24,613 nt of DNA from contig DHYU01000009.1 in assembly GCA_002415485.1 (NCBI GenBank), positions 432 through 25,044 on the forward strand, written 5' to 3'. The notes under the pieces were generated by a model that ran no database searches, had not been told where the DNA came from, and worked only from the letters and a program-made list of their open reading frames with translations. This DNA is from Proteobacteria bacterium UBA5122. GTDB lineage: Bacteria > Pseudomonadota > Gammaproteobacteria > Tenderiales > Tenderiaceae. Below, piece after piece: positions 23,117 to 24,613 of this stretch; positions within the stretch are counted from its first letter, which is position 1, and every line of letters begins with the position of its first letter. The translations under genes and the position numbers were made by a program.

Positions 23117-24613
23117 TTAGTAGAGATAAACCGCTCCCTCAAGTCCCCAATCGAGAATGTCTAGCTGCAGTACGATATTTCGAGGAGTACCTAACCTCCC
23201 AGCGACTGCCACGGTATCGCCATCGCTGGAGATCGCGACATTGCCACCAAAGGAGGTACTGCTATCCGGGTCCGTCGGCTTCAGATAGGCGTGTTCGGAC
23301 CAGAGATCTGCATTGCGAGTAAAAACATAGGCGGCGCCATGGAAAATCTGCAGCGCCCCCGTCAAAGTCTGGTCGCCATTCACACCCGTGGAAAGGGTGT
23401 TGTCCCCGATAGAGCCCACCACCAGGGTGTTGCCATCGGCCGAGAGCTGCAGGGCAAAGCCGAACCGTAAAGATTGAATAACTAATAGGCCCTCAAACGT
23501 GTTGTTGGGAGACCTCAAATAGGCCTGCTGCTGCCAGGAAGTGCCGGTGCGGGAATAGAGATAGACCGCTCCCCCTTCGGTGGCATAGACCCTACCGTCT
23601 GAAGGGCTGGGTAGACCGTTTTCATAAGGTGCGCCCACGGCCAGGGTATTGCCGTCGAAAGAAAGCGAAACGGCGTAGCCAAAATGGTCCGCCCACGGTT
23701 CATGTTCGTTTTCAAAGGCGCGCCCTTCAGGGCGGGCGCCTTTTACATAGGCCTGCTGGCCCCAGACGCCGTTATCACCGCGAGCGAAAACGTAGACCGC
23801 GCCGTAATCTTGCCCCACTGCTGCATTGCTCTGGCTGCGGTTCACCCCCGAATCACGGCTGTCTTCCCGAGGAGCACCCACCGCCAGGGTATTGCCATCG
23901 CCTGAGAGTTGCACGGCGTATCCAAAATAGTCGAGGGCCTCGGCATTGGAGGCCTTCACATAGGCGGTTTGGCGCCAACCGTTTTCATCATATCCAAAGA
24001 GGTAGACCGCACCGGCACCGGGAATGGCATTGCTGTCCTGATTACCATTGACCCTCGCCGCATCACTACCTTCCCACGGCGCGCCGACCGCAAAGCTTTT
24101 GCCGTCGTGAGCCAGGCTGACCGCCGCGCCAAAGCGATCTTGCGCATCGGCGTTGGAGGCCTTTACATAGGCCTGTTGTGTCCAGTGGCTACCGTTGCGG
24201 GTGAAAACATACACCGCGCCCGCATTGTCTGCGGCATTGTTACTTTCGTCACCACCTATCACGCGGGCGTTACTGTTTTCATAGGGGGCGCCAACCACCA
24301 GGGTATTGCCACTGCCCGACAGCGAAACCGCTGCGCCGAATAAATCACCAGCGCCGGGATTGGATGCTTTGATATAGGCCTGCTGCACCCAACTGCCACC
24401 ATTGCGTACTAACACATACACCGCCCCGGCGTTTTGTGCGGAGTTATCAGCTTCCTGACCAATAATGCCACTGTCCTCCCTGAATGCCCCCACCGCCAGG
24501 GTATTGCCATCGGCAGAGAGCGCAATGGCAGAGCCAAAGGCATCTCCTGATTCAGTATTCGAGCTTTGGAGTTTCCCTACGGCCTCGACCAGGTGGGCTG
24601 AAAGCGATACCGG
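23117..24613 (-). CDS. FG-GAP seven-repeat lipoprotein paralogue (5' end beyond window)
   Basis: The frame is open to the last base of the window, so the N terminus (expected signal peptide, lipobox and FN3-like domain) is not seen. The first visible residues, PVSLSAHLVEAVGKLQSSNT, match PVALSAHLTEAIGYFKASNT of the downstream paralogue just before its propeller. All seven FG-GAP repeats are present and correspond one to one with those of the neighbour. For example, the third shares SLAHDG, the fifth AYVKG...PxGR and the sixth LSTGVNGDQ. The seventh is the most divergent: it lost the usual GAPxEDS and reads GDTVAVAGRLGTPRN. The protein ends GAVYLY, as its paralogue does. The gap of 134 bases between the genes suggests co-transcription, though no terminator or promoter is clear. 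Confidence 0.92.
   Translation of the reverse strand, partial: PVSLSAHLVEAVGKLQSSNTESGDAFGSAIALSADGNTLAVGAFREDSGIIGQEADNSAQNAGAVYVLVRNGGSWVQQAYIKASNPGAGDLFGAAVSLSGSGNTLVVGAPYENSNARVIGGDESNNAADNAGAVYVFTRNGSHWTQQAYVKASNADAQDRFGAAVSLAHDGKSFAVGAPWEGSDAARVNGNQDSNAIPGAGAVYLFGYDENGWRQTAYVKASNAEALDYFGYAVQLSGDGNTLAVGAPREDSRDSGVNRSQSNAAVGQDYGAVYVFARGDNGVWGQQAYVKGARPEGRAFENEHEPWADHFGYAVSLSFDGNTLAVGAPYENGLPSPSDGRVYATEGGAVYLYSRTGTSWQQQAYLRSPNNTFEGLLVIQSLRFGFALQLSADGNTLVVGSIGDNTLSTGVNGDQTLTGALQIFHGAAYVFTRNADLWSEHAYLKPTDPDSSTSFGGNVAISSDGDTVAVAGRLGTPRNIVLQLDILDWGLEGAVYLY

Noticed and set aside
21051..24613. Regularly spaced near-identical segments that might suggest a CRISPR or satellite array
   Set aside because: They are the codons of FG-GAP protein repeats. 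Unit length (about 190-240 bases) and divergence do not fit a CRISPR array.

Overview
The window looks like chromosome from a free-living, motile, environmental gammaproteobacterium. ClpB and WrbA look like standard proteobacterial versions, and the YihY/BrkB protein resembles its enterobacterial homologue. The clpB promoter is a near-perfect sigma-32 site. Surface proteins use three anchoring routes seen together in aquatic or sediment gammaproteobacteria: Lol-type lipoproteins with poly-Gly linkers, a GlyGly-CTERM tail and a PEP-CTERM-like tail. By eye G+C is in the mid-50s, with AT-rich spacers. I cannot name genus or species. I see no rRNA, tRNA, CRISPR array, phage module or intact insertion sequence.

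Layout. 1-2878 (+ strand): the 3' end of an RhlE-type DEAD-box helicase, a small BFD-like [2Fe-2S] protein, a SpoIIAA/STAS-like small protein, a DUF3592 membrane protein and a DUF481 outer-membrane protein. 2947-9580 (- strand): two paralogous methyl-accepting chemotaxis proteins, each with a candidate flagellar sigma-28 promoter, then clpB. An AT-rich island with only a doubtful ORF separates the two MCPs. 9771-13580 (+): a DUF4382 lipoprotein, then a large CSLREA/beta-helix/DUF11 protein with a GlyGly-CTERM tail, preceded by a promoter-rich spacer with palindromes. 13599-17741: wrbA (-) and yihY/brkB (+) diverge around a 16-bp palindrome; a GT-C/TMTC-like membrane protein with a TPR-like tail follows. 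17800-19790: an aspartase/fumarase-superfamily lyase (-), with motifs nearer aspartase, diverges from a small charged periplasmic protein (+). 19875-24613 (all -): a 74-residue unknown peptide gene, a PEP-CTERM-like secreted protein, and two tandem lipoproteins. Each of the lipoproteins carries a seven-repeat FG-GAP beta-propeller; the second is cut by the window end.

How it fits together. Most neighbours are independent transcription units closed by strong, often bidirectional hairpins. The coherent themes are chemotaxis (tandem MCPs), stress response (clpB, wrbA) and cell-surface or exported proteins (DUF481, DUF4382 lipoprotein, beta-helix protein, PEP-CTERM-like protein, FG-GAP lipoproteins). 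The most unusual part is 19.8-24.6 kb. It holds blade-by-blade paralogous propeller lipoproteins, a PEP-CTERM variant lacking the first Pro, and an unrecognised acidic-tailed peptide with a strong ribosome binding site. I did not find a recognisable defence or mobile system. The novelty candidates are this surface-protein cluster and the regulatory palindromes.
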